From positions 62,001 to 126,000 of the forward strand of contig NZ_JACTVJ010000024.1 of NCBI RefSeq assembly GCF_014493765.1: 64,000 bases of DNA, read 5' to 3'. This document shows, one piece after another, positions 35,507 to 43,161 of this stretch; the stretch's first letter is position 1, and every line of letters begins with the position of its first letter. Both the position numbers and the translations under genes were made by a program. Under the pieces are notes generated by a model. It did not search any database, was not told where the DNA came from, and was given only the letters and a program-made list of their open reading frames with translations. This DNA is from Streptomyces polyasparticus. Its GTDB lineage: Bacteria > Actinomycetota > Actinomycetes > Streptomycetales > Streptomycetaceae.

Positions 35507-36424
35507 ATGCGCGCCCAATTCGTCCTGTCGGAGATCGGCGTCGGTCTCCGCCGTAATCTCACGATGACCATCGCGGTGATCGTCTCTGTAGCCCTGTCGC
35601 TCGCGCTGTTCGGCGGTGCCCTGCTCGGCCTCAAGCAGGTCAGCGTGATGAAGGGCTACTGGTACGACAAGGTCAACGTCGCCATCTACCTCTGCAACAA
35701 GGGCGACGCGGAGTCCGACCCCAACTGCACCGAGGGCGCGGTGACCGCGGCGCAGAAGAAGACGATCGAGGCCGACCTCAACAAGCTGGACCCGGTCGAG
35801 AACGTCCTCTTCGAGACCAGCGACCAGGCGTACAAGCACTACAAGGAGCAGTACGGCAACTCGCCGCTGGCCCAGAGCCTCACGCCGGACCAGATGCAGG
35901 AGTCGTTCCGGGTCAAGCTGGACGACCCCGAGAAGTTCAAGGTCATCTCCAGCGCCTTCTCCGACCGCCCCGGGGTGCAGTCGGTGCAGGACCAGAGAGA
36001 CACCGTCGACAAGCTCTTCGAGTTGCTCAACGGCATGAACGTGGCGGCGCTCGCGCTGATGGGCCTGATGCTGGTCGTCGCGCTGATGCTGATCGTGAAC
36101 ACCGTGCGCGTATCGGCCTTCAGCCGCCGCCGCGAGACCGGCATCATGCGGCTCGTCGGCGCGTCCAGCTTCTACATCCAGCTGCCGTTCATCATGGAGG
36201 CGGCCTTCGCCGGCGTCCTCGGCGCGGGCCTTGCGACCGTGCTGCTCGTGGGCGGGCGCTACTTCATGATCGACCACGGTCTCGAACTCGCCGACAAGAT
36301 GCCCCTGGTGAACTTCGTCGGCTGGAACGAGGTCCTCGCGGTCCTTCCGTTCGTGATCGTGATCGGACTCCTGATGCCCGGTCTTGCCGCGTTCTTCGCG
36401 CTGCGCAAGTACCTGAAGGTGTGA
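35507..36424 (+). CDS. ftsX: Cell-division ABC transporter membrane subunit FtsX
   Basis: The 305-residue protein from ATG 35507 has GAAAGGA upstream. Topology is standard for FtsX: helix 1 (TMTIAVIVSVALSLALFGGALL), a ~125-residue extracytoplasmic domain that contacts the hydrolase partner, then three helices (ALALMGLMLVVALMLIVN, AAFAGVLGAGLATVLLVG, EVLAVLPFVIVIGLLMPG). The coupling region SAFSRRRETGIMRLVGAS for FtsE binding is clear. The external domain contains two Cys (LCNKG, PNCTE) that may form a disulfide. A very strong terminator lies directly downstream, so ftsEX is a two-gene unit. Confidence 0.95.
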   Translation: MRAQFVLSEIGVGLRRNLTMTIAVIVSVALSLALFGGALLGLKQVSVMKGYWYDKVNVAIYLCNKGDAESDPNCTEGAVTAAQKKTIEADLNKLDPVENVLFETSDQAYKHYKEQYGNSPLAQSLTPDQMQESFRVKLDDPEKFKVISSAFSDRPGVQSVQDQRDTVDKLFELLNGMNVAALALMGLMLVVALMLIVNTVRVSAFSRRRETGIMRLVGASSFYIQLPFIMEAAFAGVLGAGLATVLLVGGRYFMIDHGLELADKMPLVNFVGWNEVLAVLPFVIVIGLLMPGLAAFFALRKYLKV

Positions 36425-36432
36425 GACATGTC

Positions 36433-36475
36433 CAGGGCGCCGTACGGTCAACCGACCGTACGGCGCCCCTTGTTG
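36433..36475 (+). terminator. Terminator of ftsEX
   Basis: A perfect 15-bp stem, GGGCGCCGTACGGTC (36435-36449) and GACCGTACGGCGCCC (36454-36468), has a 4-nt loop and is followed by CTTGTTGT. It lies 10 bp after the ftsX stop. Confidence 0.92.
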
Positions 36476-36478
36476 TCC

Positions 36479-36492
36479 TAGACTCGCCGACA
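36479..36492 (+). promoter_or_regulatory. Leaderless-type promoter of the S41 peptidase gene
   Basis: TAGACT (36479-36484), a good -10 match, is followed after seven bases by ATG 36492. No RBS exists between them. No -35 consensus is recognisable, since the preceding bases belong to the ftsEX terminator. Confidence 0.6.
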
Positions 36493-37652
36493 TGTCAGGC
36501 CCCTCGAGCCTCTTCCGCAGACCCCGCGGCATGCGCCGCGGGGCGGGCCTGACCTTGCTCTTCGCGAGCGTGCTCGCCGCCGGAGCCGCCACCGGCTCCT
36601 TCGGCTCGGAGCCGCACGAGCCGGCCGAGGCCCCACCCCGTTCCACCCCCGTCGCCCAGGACGTCTCCGAGGCCGCCGCCGAGGCGATGGCCGACGGCAA
36701 GTCGCCCACCGACGCCGCCAGGGAAGCGGTCAGCCGCAGCGGCGACCGCTGGGGCAAGGTGTACGACGAGGAGGAGTTCGAGGAGTTCGAGCAGTCCCTC
36801 GACGGCGAGTACACGGGCGTGGGCCTGTGGGCCCGGCGTGCGGGCTCCGGACGGATCGAGGTCGCGGCAGTGCAGCACGGCGGACCTGCGGAACGGGCCG
36901 GCATCACCGCGGGCGACCGGCTGCGGTCCATCGACGGACAGCGGCTCGACGGCCGTCCCACGGCCGATGTCGTACGGCTGCTGCGCGGCGGTGAGGGCGC
37001 GGGCCCCGGCAGCGCGGTCACGCTCGGCCTGCAGCGCGGCAAGCGCACCTGGGAAGCCACCCTGCACCGCGCCACCCTCGCCAAGCAGACCGTCACGGTA
37101 CGGGACTTCGCCGACGGCACCCGGCTGGTCAAGGTGGCCTCCTTCACCAAGGGGTCGGGCGCCGAGGTCCGCAAGGCGGTGAAGTCGGCGCCCGCGGGCC
37201 ACGGCATCCTGCTCGACCTGCGCGGCAACTCCGGAGGCCTGGTCGCCGAGGCGGTGGACGCCGCCTCGGCCTTCCTCGACGGTGGTCTCGTGGCGACCTA
37301 TGACGTACGGGGCGAACAGCGGGCGCTGCACGCGATCCGCGGCGGCGAGACCTCCAGACCCCTGGTCGTGCTCGTCGACGGCGGCACGATGAGCGCGGCC
37401 GAACTGCTCGCCGGCGCCCTCCAGGACCGCGGCCGCGCGGTCGTCGTGGGCTCGCGCACCTTCGGCAAGGGGTCGGTCCAGATGCCGACCCGCCTTCCCG
37501 ACGGCTCGGTCGCCGAGCTGACCGTCGGCCACTACCGCACTCCGTCGGGCCGCGGGGTCGACGGGCGGGGCATCACACCGGACCTGAAGGCGGACGACGA
37601 CGCCGAGTCCAGGGCCCGCACAGTATTGGGTGGCCTCGGACCCCCCTCGTAG
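36492..37652 (+). CDS. S41-family carboxy-terminal processing peptidase (CtpA/Prc-like)
   Basis: The 386-residue protein has an N-terminal membrane anchor or signal ([19 protein letters not shown]) and is exported. A PDZ domain ([29 protein letters not shown]) is at about 100-190. The S41 core follows with [12 protein letters not shown]. The catalytic Ser lies in [15 protein letters not shown] and the Lys in [11 protein letters not shown], the expected Ser-Lys dyad. Such enzymes cleave C-terminal peptides of envelope proteins. Its place right behind ftsEX is conserved in actinomycetes and hints at a role in division or wall remodelling (inference). The ATG was fixed by the leaderless-type promoter. 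Confidence 0.9.
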   Translation: MSGPSSLFRRPRGMRRGAGLTLLFASVLAAGAATGSFGSEPHEPAEAPPRSTPVAQDVSEAAAEAMADGKSPTDAAREAVSRSGDRWGKVYDEEEFEEFEQSLDGEYTGVGLWARRAGSGRIEVAAVQHGGPAERAGITAGDRLRSIDGQRLDGRPTADVVRLLRGGEGAGPGSAVTLGLQRGKRTWEATLHRATLAKQTVTVRDFADGTRLVKVASFTKGSGAEVRKAVKSAPAGHGILLDLRGNSGGLVAEAVDAASAFLDGGLVATYDVRGEQRALHAIRGGETSRPLVVLVDGGTMSAAELLAGALQDRGRAVVVGSRTFGKGSVQMPTRLPDGSVAELTVGHYRTPSGRGVDGRGITPDLKADDDAESRARTVLGGLGPPS

Positions 37653-37671
37653 TGCGAAAATGGCCAGCACT

Positions 37672-38187
37672 ATGGCCAAGATGAAGCAGACCCGGAAGTC
37701 CGAGGCGAAGGACAAGGGTCCCGAGCGCAAGCTCGTCGCGCAGAACAAGAAGGCGCGGCACGACTACATCATTCTCGACACGTACGAGTGCGGTCTCGTG
37801 CTCACGGGGACCGAGGTGAAGTCGCTGCGGCAGGGCAGGGCCTCGCTCGTGGACGGTTTCGTGCAGATCGACGACCATGAGGCGTGGCTGCACAACGTGC
37901 ACGTGCCCGAGTACGCCCAGGGCACCTGGACCAACCACTCCGCGCGCCGCAAGCGCAAGCTCCTGCTGCACCGCTCCGAGATCGACAAGCTCGCCTCGAA
38001 GCTGCAGGAGACGGGGCACACGATCGTGCCGCTCGTCCTGTACTTCAAGGGCGGCCGGGCGAAGGTGGAGATCGCGCTCGCCAAGGGCAAGAAGGAGTAC
38101 GACAAGCGGCAGACACTCCGCGAGAAGCAGGACCGGCGCGAGGCGGACCGGGCGATGTCGGCGGCCAAGCGCAGGGAGCGCTCGTAG
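37672..38187 (+). CDS. smpB: SsrA-binding protein SmpB
   Basis: The 171-residue protein contains [40 protein letters not shown] and [19 protein letters not shown], the oligonucleotide-binding core of SmpB. The basic C-terminal tail ([20 protein letters not shown]) mimics the codon-anticodon helix in the empty decoding centre. It carries tmRNA to stalled ribosomes. The start is uncertain: ATG 37672 was chosen, but ATG 37660 and GTG 37630 are in frame. TTGGGT and TAGTGC (37626 and 37650, 18-bp spacing) may be its promoter. The tmRNA gene lies 124 bp downstream on the same strand. Confidence 0.93.
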   Translation: MAKMKQTRKSEAKDKGPERKLVAQNKKARHDYIILDTYECGLVLTGTEVKSLRQGRASLVDGFVQIDDHEAWLHNVHVPEYAQGTWTNHSARRKRKLLLHRSEIDKLASKLQETGHTIVPLVLYFKGGRAKVEIALAKGKKEYDKRQTLREKQDRREADRAMSAAKRRERS

Positions 38188-38214
38188 CCTCCGGTCGGTC
38201 CGGTCGGAAATAAG

Positions 38215-38245
38215 TTGGCCTCGCCAGGCGCTGTTCCCGTACGAT
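38215..38245 (+). promoter_or_regulatory. Candidate ssrA promoter
   Basis: TTGGCC (38215-38220) and TACGAT (38240-38245) are separated by 19 bp. Transcription would start near 38252, leaving a ~60-nt 5' leader with a GCACCT/AAGGTGC hairpin, to be removed by RNase P. Confidence 0.5.
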
Positions 38246-38311
38246 GGGATCTGCACCTCACCGAAGGTGCGTGGGCCTCCTCCGGGGGGTCCGGCTTTGA
38301 AAAATCAACAT

Positions 38312-38699
38312 GGGGATGATCGGTTTCGACAGCGGATGTCGAAGCAGGGGAAGCGTGTCGAGGAAGCGGCAATGATCTCGTTAACCATATGTCGCAACCA
38401 ATAATCGCCAACACCAAGAGCGATTCCCAGTCCTTCGCCCTCGCTGCCTAATAACAGCGACTGAAGGACCCTAAAAGGGTGTCAGCCCGGGGAAGTTCCC
38501 GACCCGGATCCTGGCATAATCTAGGGAACTAAACTCTTTCACCCGGTCACGGGGTGAAAGAGGAAATCAAACAGTGACTGGGCCCGTCGGCGACTTGTTC
38601 GCGTGATTGCCGGGGCCGAGAAAAGCACAGCGAACTGCACACGGAGAAGCCCTGATTCAGCACCGTTGGACGCGGGTTCGATTCCCGCCATCTCCACCA
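38312..38699 (+). ncRNA. ssrA: Transfer-messenger RNA (tmRNA)
   Basis: The 5' end GGGGATGATCGGTTTCGAC and the 3' end ...GGTTCGATTCCCGCC-ATCTCC-ACCA form the tRNA-Ala-like half; GGGGAT pairs with ATCTCC and CCA is encoded. The resume codon is GCC at 38407. The tag reads A-N-T-K-S-D-S-Q-S-F-A-L-A-A and ends with two UAA stops (38449-38454). The ALAA end is the ClpXP-type degron. Together with SmpB it rescues stalled ribosomes and marks the truncated protein for proteolysis. Pseudoknot-forming segments lie between the tag and the 3' half. A terminator follows. Confidence 0.97.
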
Positions 38700-38707
38700 C
38701 CCCATGT

Positions 38708-38750
38708 GGCCCCCGGCCTGACGATTCACTCGTCGGACCGGGGGTTTTCT
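38708..38750 (+). terminator. Terminator of ssrA
   Basis: A 15-bp stem with one mismatch and one G-U pair (CCCCCGGCCTGACGA, 38710-38724; TCGTCGGACCGGGGG, 38730-38744) has a 5-nt loop and is followed by TTTTCT. Confidence 0.88.
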
Positions 38751-38781
38751 GTTGGGGCCCGACCGGTGCGATCATCTCGGG

Positions 38782-39288
38782 ATGACCTTGGTGGAGGAGC
38801 TGGCGCGGCTGGCCGCGACGGGCGGGATGGGTGCGCTGTCGCCCGGGGCAGGGCTGGCCGACATCGCCGCCGCGTACGGGGAACCCGAGGACCTCGGGCC
38901 GGTGAGCCGCAAGGCTCGGTGGCCGCGCCGCTTCGGTTCGGGGTCGGTCGAGCTGCTCATCTGCCGCTGCCGGACGCTCAGATCGCTGACGCTGTCGCTC
39001 GTCCTGGACACGGTGGAGTTGCCGGGCCCGGGCCCGGGACAGCGGACTTTCGATGCACAGGTCACCGAGTCCGACCTGATCTCTGCCCTGGTCGATGCGG
39101 GGTGCCGGTGGGAGGTCAGGGAGTATCCCTTCGGGCAGCGGGACCTCTGGTTGTCGCCCGGCGAGAAGGTGCGGGTGAGCTTCGCGTTCGTGGACCGGGA
39201 GACACTGGACGATCCGGTGTCGGGGGAGTGGGTCCTGGCGAAGGCGGGGTTCTGGACCTTGGGTCATGAGGTGTGTCCCGCGGAGTAG
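38782..39288 (+). CDS. Hypothetical protein, 168 residues
   Basis: The frame begins at ATG 38782 and has strong third-position GC bias. The product is soluble, with no signal or membrane helix. It shows TLVEELARLAATGGM at the start, then AAYGEPEDLGPVSRKARWPRRFGSGSVELLICRC. The overall look resembles immunity or SMI1-like small proteins of Streptomyces, but I cannot name a family. It follows the ssrA terminator by ~30 bp and is convergent with the frameshifted DUF1203-like gene. Confidence 0.6.
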   Translation: MTLVEELARLAATGGMGALSPGAGLADIAAAYGEPEDLGPVSRKARWPRRFGSGSVELLICRCRTLRSLTLSLVLDTVELPGPGPGQRTFDAQVTESDLISALVDAGCRWEVREYPFGQRDLWLSPGEKVRVSFAFVDRETLDDPVSGEWVLAKAGFWTLGHEVCPAE

Positions 39289-39312
39289 ACCCGGGTTCGC
39301 CTGGCGCGGTGG

Positions 39313-39824
39313 CTATGGCAGGCGCTGGGCCTCCAGCATGAAGCAGCCGTATTCCACGGCCCTGACGTGGACGAGGGCCACTGCCGGGTCTGCGAAGGTC
39401 TCGGTGAGGGCCTGGTCGACCTCGGTGGCGCGGGCCGGGGGGATCTCCAGGAGGCGGCCGCCGAGGATGCGTCCCTCCGCGCTGTACATCCGCAGGACGC
39501 GGCGGTCGCCGTGCAAGTCGGCGGGATAGGCGAGTGGGGCCGGGCCCGGCCCGGACCCGTGCACTCCTCGGCGTGGATGAAGACCGGTCCGTATTCGTCG
39601 TACGCGCCGGGCTCGGCGCCGGTGGCCGCGGCCCAGCGCCGCAGTGGCGCGTACGACACCAGCACGATCCGGTCCCCGACCGCGCTGCGCCGCAGACAGC
39701 AGCGCAGCGGTGCCCCGCCCTCGGAATCGGTGAGGGGAGCGCGGGTGTGTCCGGCGTCGTCCTGCTCGCGGAGCTGCTTCAGTACGGTCGGGTCGATGGC
39801 CTTGATGGCGTAAGTCGGCGTCAT
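39313..39824 (-). pseudogene. DUF1203-like gene with a frameshift
   Basis: The N-terminal half (MTPTYAIKAIDPTVLKQLRE, RCCLRRSAVGDRIVLVSYAP, DEYGPVFIHAEEC) is in one frame from ATG 39824. The C-terminal half (LAYPADLHGDRRVLRMYSAE, DPAVALVHVRAVEYGCFMLE) is in another frame ending at 39313. Both halves match the usual DUF1203 layout when joined, so one base is missing in or near the G/C run at about 39537-39560. Without correction the first frame runs to 39264 with an Arg/Ser-rich tail. It may be a real pseudogene or an assembly error in a GC homopolymer-like stretch. Function of the family is not known. Confidence 0.7.
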
Positions 39825-39926
39825 GGAATTCAGCATCCACGCTCGGGAAGGCAGGCGCTGGCGGATATCGGACATCGCATTGCGGGGCTGCGGCGTGCGT
39901 TATGCGCTGCAGAGGCGTGCGCTTTC

Positions 39927-40346
39927 CTACCGCACCATACGGAACGCCAGATACGCCGGATAGCGAAACGGCTCGATGCGATACGCGTGGAACAGCGCGC
40001 GGAAAGTGTGCCGCACTCCGAGAGCGAAATACGCCAGGCCGGCGAGGCCGAGGACGACCAGGGCGACGGCGGCCGCGGTCGACGAAACCGCCAGGAGCGC
40101 CGTGACGAAGGCCGCCGCCCAGACGGTCCAGACGATCAGCTGGGTCAGGGCGAAGTTCAGGGCCGTCGTGGCGTGGGCGCGGTCATGGTCGTTCTTGGCG
40201 GCGGCCTTCAGGCACAGGGCCGGGATCCACGCCAGGTACGGGAAGCCCGTGAGCAGGCACACGACATGGGACGCGTGGCCGAACAGGGCGGCCGAGGTGT
40301 CCGGCGCCGCCGCGGCGCGGGTGGTGTGCGGGTAAGTCGAGGTCAT
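39927..40346 (-). CDS. DUF4870-like small membrane protein
   Basis: The 139-residue protein starts at ATG 40346 with GGAG nine bases upstream. It has three to four hydrophobic segments (VVCLLTGFPYLAWIPALCL, FALTQLIVWTVWAAAFVTAL, VALVVLGLAGLAYFALGV). Between the first two is KNDHDRAHATTALNFALTQ, resembling the H..A..ALNFQ motif of DUF4870/Tic20-like proteins. The Cys and His pattern is not that of an enzyme. Function is unknown. It stands alone between the frameshifted gene and dacB, which is divergent. Confidence 0.7.
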   Translation of the reverse strand: MTSTYPHTTRAAAAPDTSAALFGHASHVVCLLTGFPYLAWIPALCLKAAAKNDHDRAHATTALNFALTQLIVWTVWAAAFVTALLAVSSTAAAVALVVLGLAGLAYFALGVRHTFRALFHAYRIEPFRYPAYLAFRMVR

Positions 40347-40545
40347 GGTGGTACTCCGTATCGCTGTCCCCTGCTTCGAGCGTAAGAAGTCGCCATTGCG
40401 GCGATAGGGACGATTCGTAACGAATTACCGGCGATGTGTGAAGGGGCCCCGGCGCGCGCCCGCAAGTACCCGCACCCTCCTGAAAGCGCCCCCGCCCCCC
40501 ACGCCTTCTGTCGCACCCGCCCCGAATCCGGGATGCTCCAGTGCC

Positions 40546-42138
40546 ATGAGCAGACCTCTGGGACGTATGCGCAAGCGGACTCTCGCCCTGCCCCTCGTCG
40601 TCGGTCTCGCCGTCACCGTGCTCACCTGGAGTGGGCCCGCCGGCGCGGACAGTGCGGCGGCCCCCAGGCCCGGGCTCACCGAGGCCATCGAGACGATCCT
40701 CGCCGATCCGCGGATGGACGGCGGCGCGGCGAGCGTCGTCGTCGCCGATGCCGGCAGCGGGGAGGTGCTTTACCGGCACGAGGCGGGCGACCGCCTGATG
40801 CCGGCCTCCAACACGAAACTGGTCACCTCCGCCGCGGCGGCCGAACTGCTCGGCACCGACTACCGGTTCACCACCGAGGCCCTGGCCGACGGGCCGCGCC
40901 GCGGCTCCGTACTGCAGGGGGACCTCTATCTGCGCGGGAGCGGGGACCCCACGGCCCTGGCGGAGGACTACCGCGCGCTCGCCGCCGCCGTCGCGGACCG
41001 CGGCGTACGGACCGTCACCGGCGGACTCGTCGCCGACGACACCCGGTTCGACTCCCAGCGGCTCGGCCGGAGCTGGGCCGCCGACGACGAGTCCTCGTAC
41101 TACTCGGCACAGATCTCCGCCCTCACCGTCGCACCCGACAAGGACTACGACTCGGGAACGGTGATCGTCGAGGTGTTCCCGGGCGCCGCGGCGGGCGACC
41201 GGCCGCGCGTCGCCGTCACGCCGCGGACCGGATACGTCGAGATCGTCAATCAGGCCGAGACCCTGCCCGCCGGACAGGACGGCACCCTCGCCGTCGAACG
41301 CCGGCACGGTACGAACGAGATCGTGGTCAGCGGCGGCATCGCGGCCGGTGACGACCCCGCCAAGGAGTGGGCCACCGTCTGGGAGCCCACCGGCTACGCG
41401 GCCGACGTCTTCCGGCGGGCGCTCGCGGACGAGGGCGTACGGGTCCTCGGCCGGACACAGCTCGGGCGCAAAGCGCCACAAACCGCTCAGGAGCTGGCAG
41501 TTCACCGTTCCATGCCGCTCAAGGATCTCCTCGTACCGTTCATGAAGCTGTCGAACAACATGCACGCCGAGGCGCTCACCAAGGCCATCGGATACGAGAA
41601 GTCCGGCCGCGGTACGTGGAGCGCCGGGCTCACCGCCATCAGCGGGTATCTGAAGCATGCGGGCGTGGACAGCGCCCGCATGCGGCAGGTGGACGGCTCC
41701 GGGCTCTCGCGCATGAACAACTTCCCCGCCGCGCAGCTGGTCGAACTGCTGCTCTCCGTACGGCAGGAGCCCTGGTACCCGGACTGGCTGCGGTCCCTGC
41801 CCGTGGCCTGCGACCCGGACCGGTTCGTCGGCGGCACCCTGCGGTCCCGTATGTGCGGCACGCCGGCCGCGCTCAACGCCCGGGCGAAGACGGGGTCGCT
41901 GACGGGCGCGTCGGCGCTCTCCGGCTACGTGAAGGACAAGGACGGTCGGGAACTGGTCTACGCGATCGTGCTCAACAACTACCTCGCCTCGTCCGTGAAG
42001 AGCATCGAGGACGCCGTCGTGGTCACGCTCGCCTCCTCCGATGCCGGCGGGGCCGCAACGATCAAGCCACTCAAGAACCGCTCGGCCGAGGTGATTTCGG
42101 ACATCGAGTGCTCCTGGAGCAAGCACCCGGGCTGCTGA
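40546..42138 (+). CDS. dacB: D-alanyl-D-alanine carboxypeptidase/endopeptidase (S13, PBP4 family)
   Basis: The 530-residue precursor from ATG 40546 has a signal sequence (TLALPLVVGLAVTVLTW, AGA). The three penicillin-binding motifs are visible: SNTK (SxxK) in MPASNTKLVTSAAAAELLG, SNN (SxN) in KLSNNMHAEALT, and KTG in AKTGSLTGASALSGYV. The long region between the first two motifs is the PBP4-type accessory domain. It trims or opens peptide cross-links in the wall outside the membrane. Upstream frame to 40438 is Pro-rich and unlikely coding. A long perfect hairpin after the stop ends the transcript. It lies next to the mat operon. Confidence 0.92.
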   Translation: MSRPLGRMRKRTLALPLVVGLAVTVLTWSGPAGADSAAAPRPGLTEAIETILADPRMDGGAASVVVADAGSGEVLYRHEAGDRLMPASNTKLVTSAAAAELLGTDYRFTTEALADGPRRGSVLQGDLYLRGSGDPTALAEDYRALAAAVADRGVRTVTGGLVADDTRFDSQRLGRSWAADDESSYYSAQISALTVAPDKDYDSGTVIVEVFPGAAAGDRPRVAVTPRTGYVEIVNQAETLPAGQDGTLAVERRHGTNEIVVSGGIAAGDDPAKEWATVWEPTGYAADVFRRALADEGVRVLGRTQLGRKAPQTAQELAVHRSMPLKDLLVPFMKLSNNMHAEALTKAIGYEKSGRGTWSAGLTAISGYLKHAGVDSARMRQVDGSGLSRMNNFPAAQLVELLLSVRQEPWYPDWLRSLPVACDPDRFVGGTLRSRMCGTPAALNARAKTGSLTGASALSGYVKDKDGRELVYAIVLNNYLASSVKSIEDAVVVTLASSDAGGAATIKPLKNRSAEVISDIECSWSKHPGC

Positions 42139-42148
42139 GACGCGAAGG

Positions 42149-42184
42149 CATACGAGTCGGAGGCGGGCACCTCCGACTCGTATG
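42149..42184 (+). terminator. Terminator after dacB
   Basis: A perfect 15-bp stem, CATACGAGTCGGAGG (42149-42163) and CCTCCGACTCGTATG (42170-42184), has a 6-nt loop. The downstream tract is GGGAAAGTTTTGCC. It insulates the mat operon from dacB. Confidence 0.85.
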
Positions 42185-42456
42185 GGGAAAGTTTTGCCGA
42201 ACCGAGGAACCAGCCTCCTGGCGAGTCGTGTCCCCCACGATGCGAAGGCGAGAGCGGGTGCGGCCCGGAGGAACGTACGGGGAGCGGCTTGTAGCCATGG
42301 ACATCTGAACCAGAGGGTCACCCTTCTGCGCTACATTCGTCGTATAAGCGCGGAGTGAAGAGAGGTGCACCGCACACCGGGTGGGGGCCCGGTTCAGTGG
42401 TGAGCACCGGTCTCTTGTGAGCCCCGTCGGTTCCTTGGGGGAATAGGCGTACATCA
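42185..42456 (+). promoter_or_regulatory. Upstream region of the mat operon
   Basis: No gene is seen. TACATT (42332-42337) and GTATAAG (42342-42348) are AT-rich -10 candidates in an otherwise GC-rich stretch, which would give a leader of about 100 nt. The leader holds an ACCGGG/CCCGGT hairpin near 42380. GGGGGAA (~42436) is about 15 nt before the GTG start, longer than usual for an RBS. Confidence 0.4.
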
Positions 42457-43161
42457 GTGGAGAATTGGCGCGAAGACGCCCTGTCGGGGCATACGCATGA
42501 TCCGAACGAGGTCACCGTTCAGATCGACGGCCTGGGCCGCCTCAGGGACAGCGAGTTGGTGGCAGCCGAGACTCAAGAGGCCTCGGATAAACCGGTGTTC
42601 GTGGACGAATCGGGCAGCCGTGGCCGCAGGATCCGCCGGATCGGCTGGATCATGGGCGTGGTCTGCGCGGTCTACGCCGTCGTGCTCGTGTCCACGCTCG
42701 CCTCGGGGAACTCGGACGCGCCCTGGATGCCGGACATCGGCAAGGACGACAAACCGGCGAGCAAGGTGAAGCCGTCACCCTCGCCCACCGGTCCGGGCGA
42801 TGCCACCGCCAGTACGGGGACGCCCCCCGGGCCCGGTGAGAGCGTCGCCGGCGCCCCGGATCCCACGCTGTCCACAGGGATCACGGGCTCGCCGAAGCCG
42901 ACCGGGAGCGCGTCGAGTTCCGCCAAGCCCTCCGGGAAGCCCACCACGACCCAACCCGATCCCGACCCGGATCCCAGCACACCGGACCCCGACCCGTCCC
43001 CGTCGGAGCCCGGCCCCGACCCCACCACGCCCGACCCGGATCCCACGCTGACCCCTGACCCGCCCGACAACCAGAACGGCGGCGTCAACGGAGTGGTGGC
43101 CGAATCGGGTGCGGACACCCCCGCCGACAGCAACGTCCTTCAGGCAGGCGCCGCTCTATGA
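42457..43161 (+). CDS. matA: MatA-like membrane protein with Pro-rich extracytoplasmic tail
   Basis: The 234-residue product from GTG 42457 has an ~65-residue cytoplasmic N-terminus (DPNEVTVQIDGLGRLRDSEL). One membrane helix follows (GWIMGVVCAVYAVVLVSTLA), then a ~150-residue outside tail rich in Pro, Asp, Ser and Thr (repeating PDPDPSTPDPDP). No enzyme motif is present. Its stop overlaps the start of the deacetylase/glycosyltransferase gene by 4 bp, a sign of stoichiometric production. In S. coelicolor and S. lividans the matA-matB pair makes a poly-N-acetylglucosamine adhesive that aggregates hyphae; the symbol rests on that gene order and on matB. Confidence 0.72.
   Translation: MENWREDALSGHTHDPNEVTVQIDGLGRLRDSELVAAETQEASDKPVFVDESGSRGRRIRRIGWIMGVVCAVYAVVLVSTLASGNSDAPWMPDIGKDDKPASKVKPSPSPTGPGDATASTGTPPGPGESVAGAPDPTLSTGITGSPKPTGSASSSAKPSGKPTTTQPDPDPDPSTPDPDPSPSEPGPDPTTPDPDPTLTPDPPDNQNGGVNGVVAESGADTPADSNVLQAGAAL

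Noticed and set aside
38640-38699. Separate tRNA gene (T-arm and CCA end)
   Set aside because: It is the 3' half of the tRNA-like domain of tmRNA; the 5' half is at 38312.
39534-40385. 283-codon plus-strand open frame
   Set aside because: It spans the antisense of the DUF1203-like and DUF4870-like genes and is low complexity.
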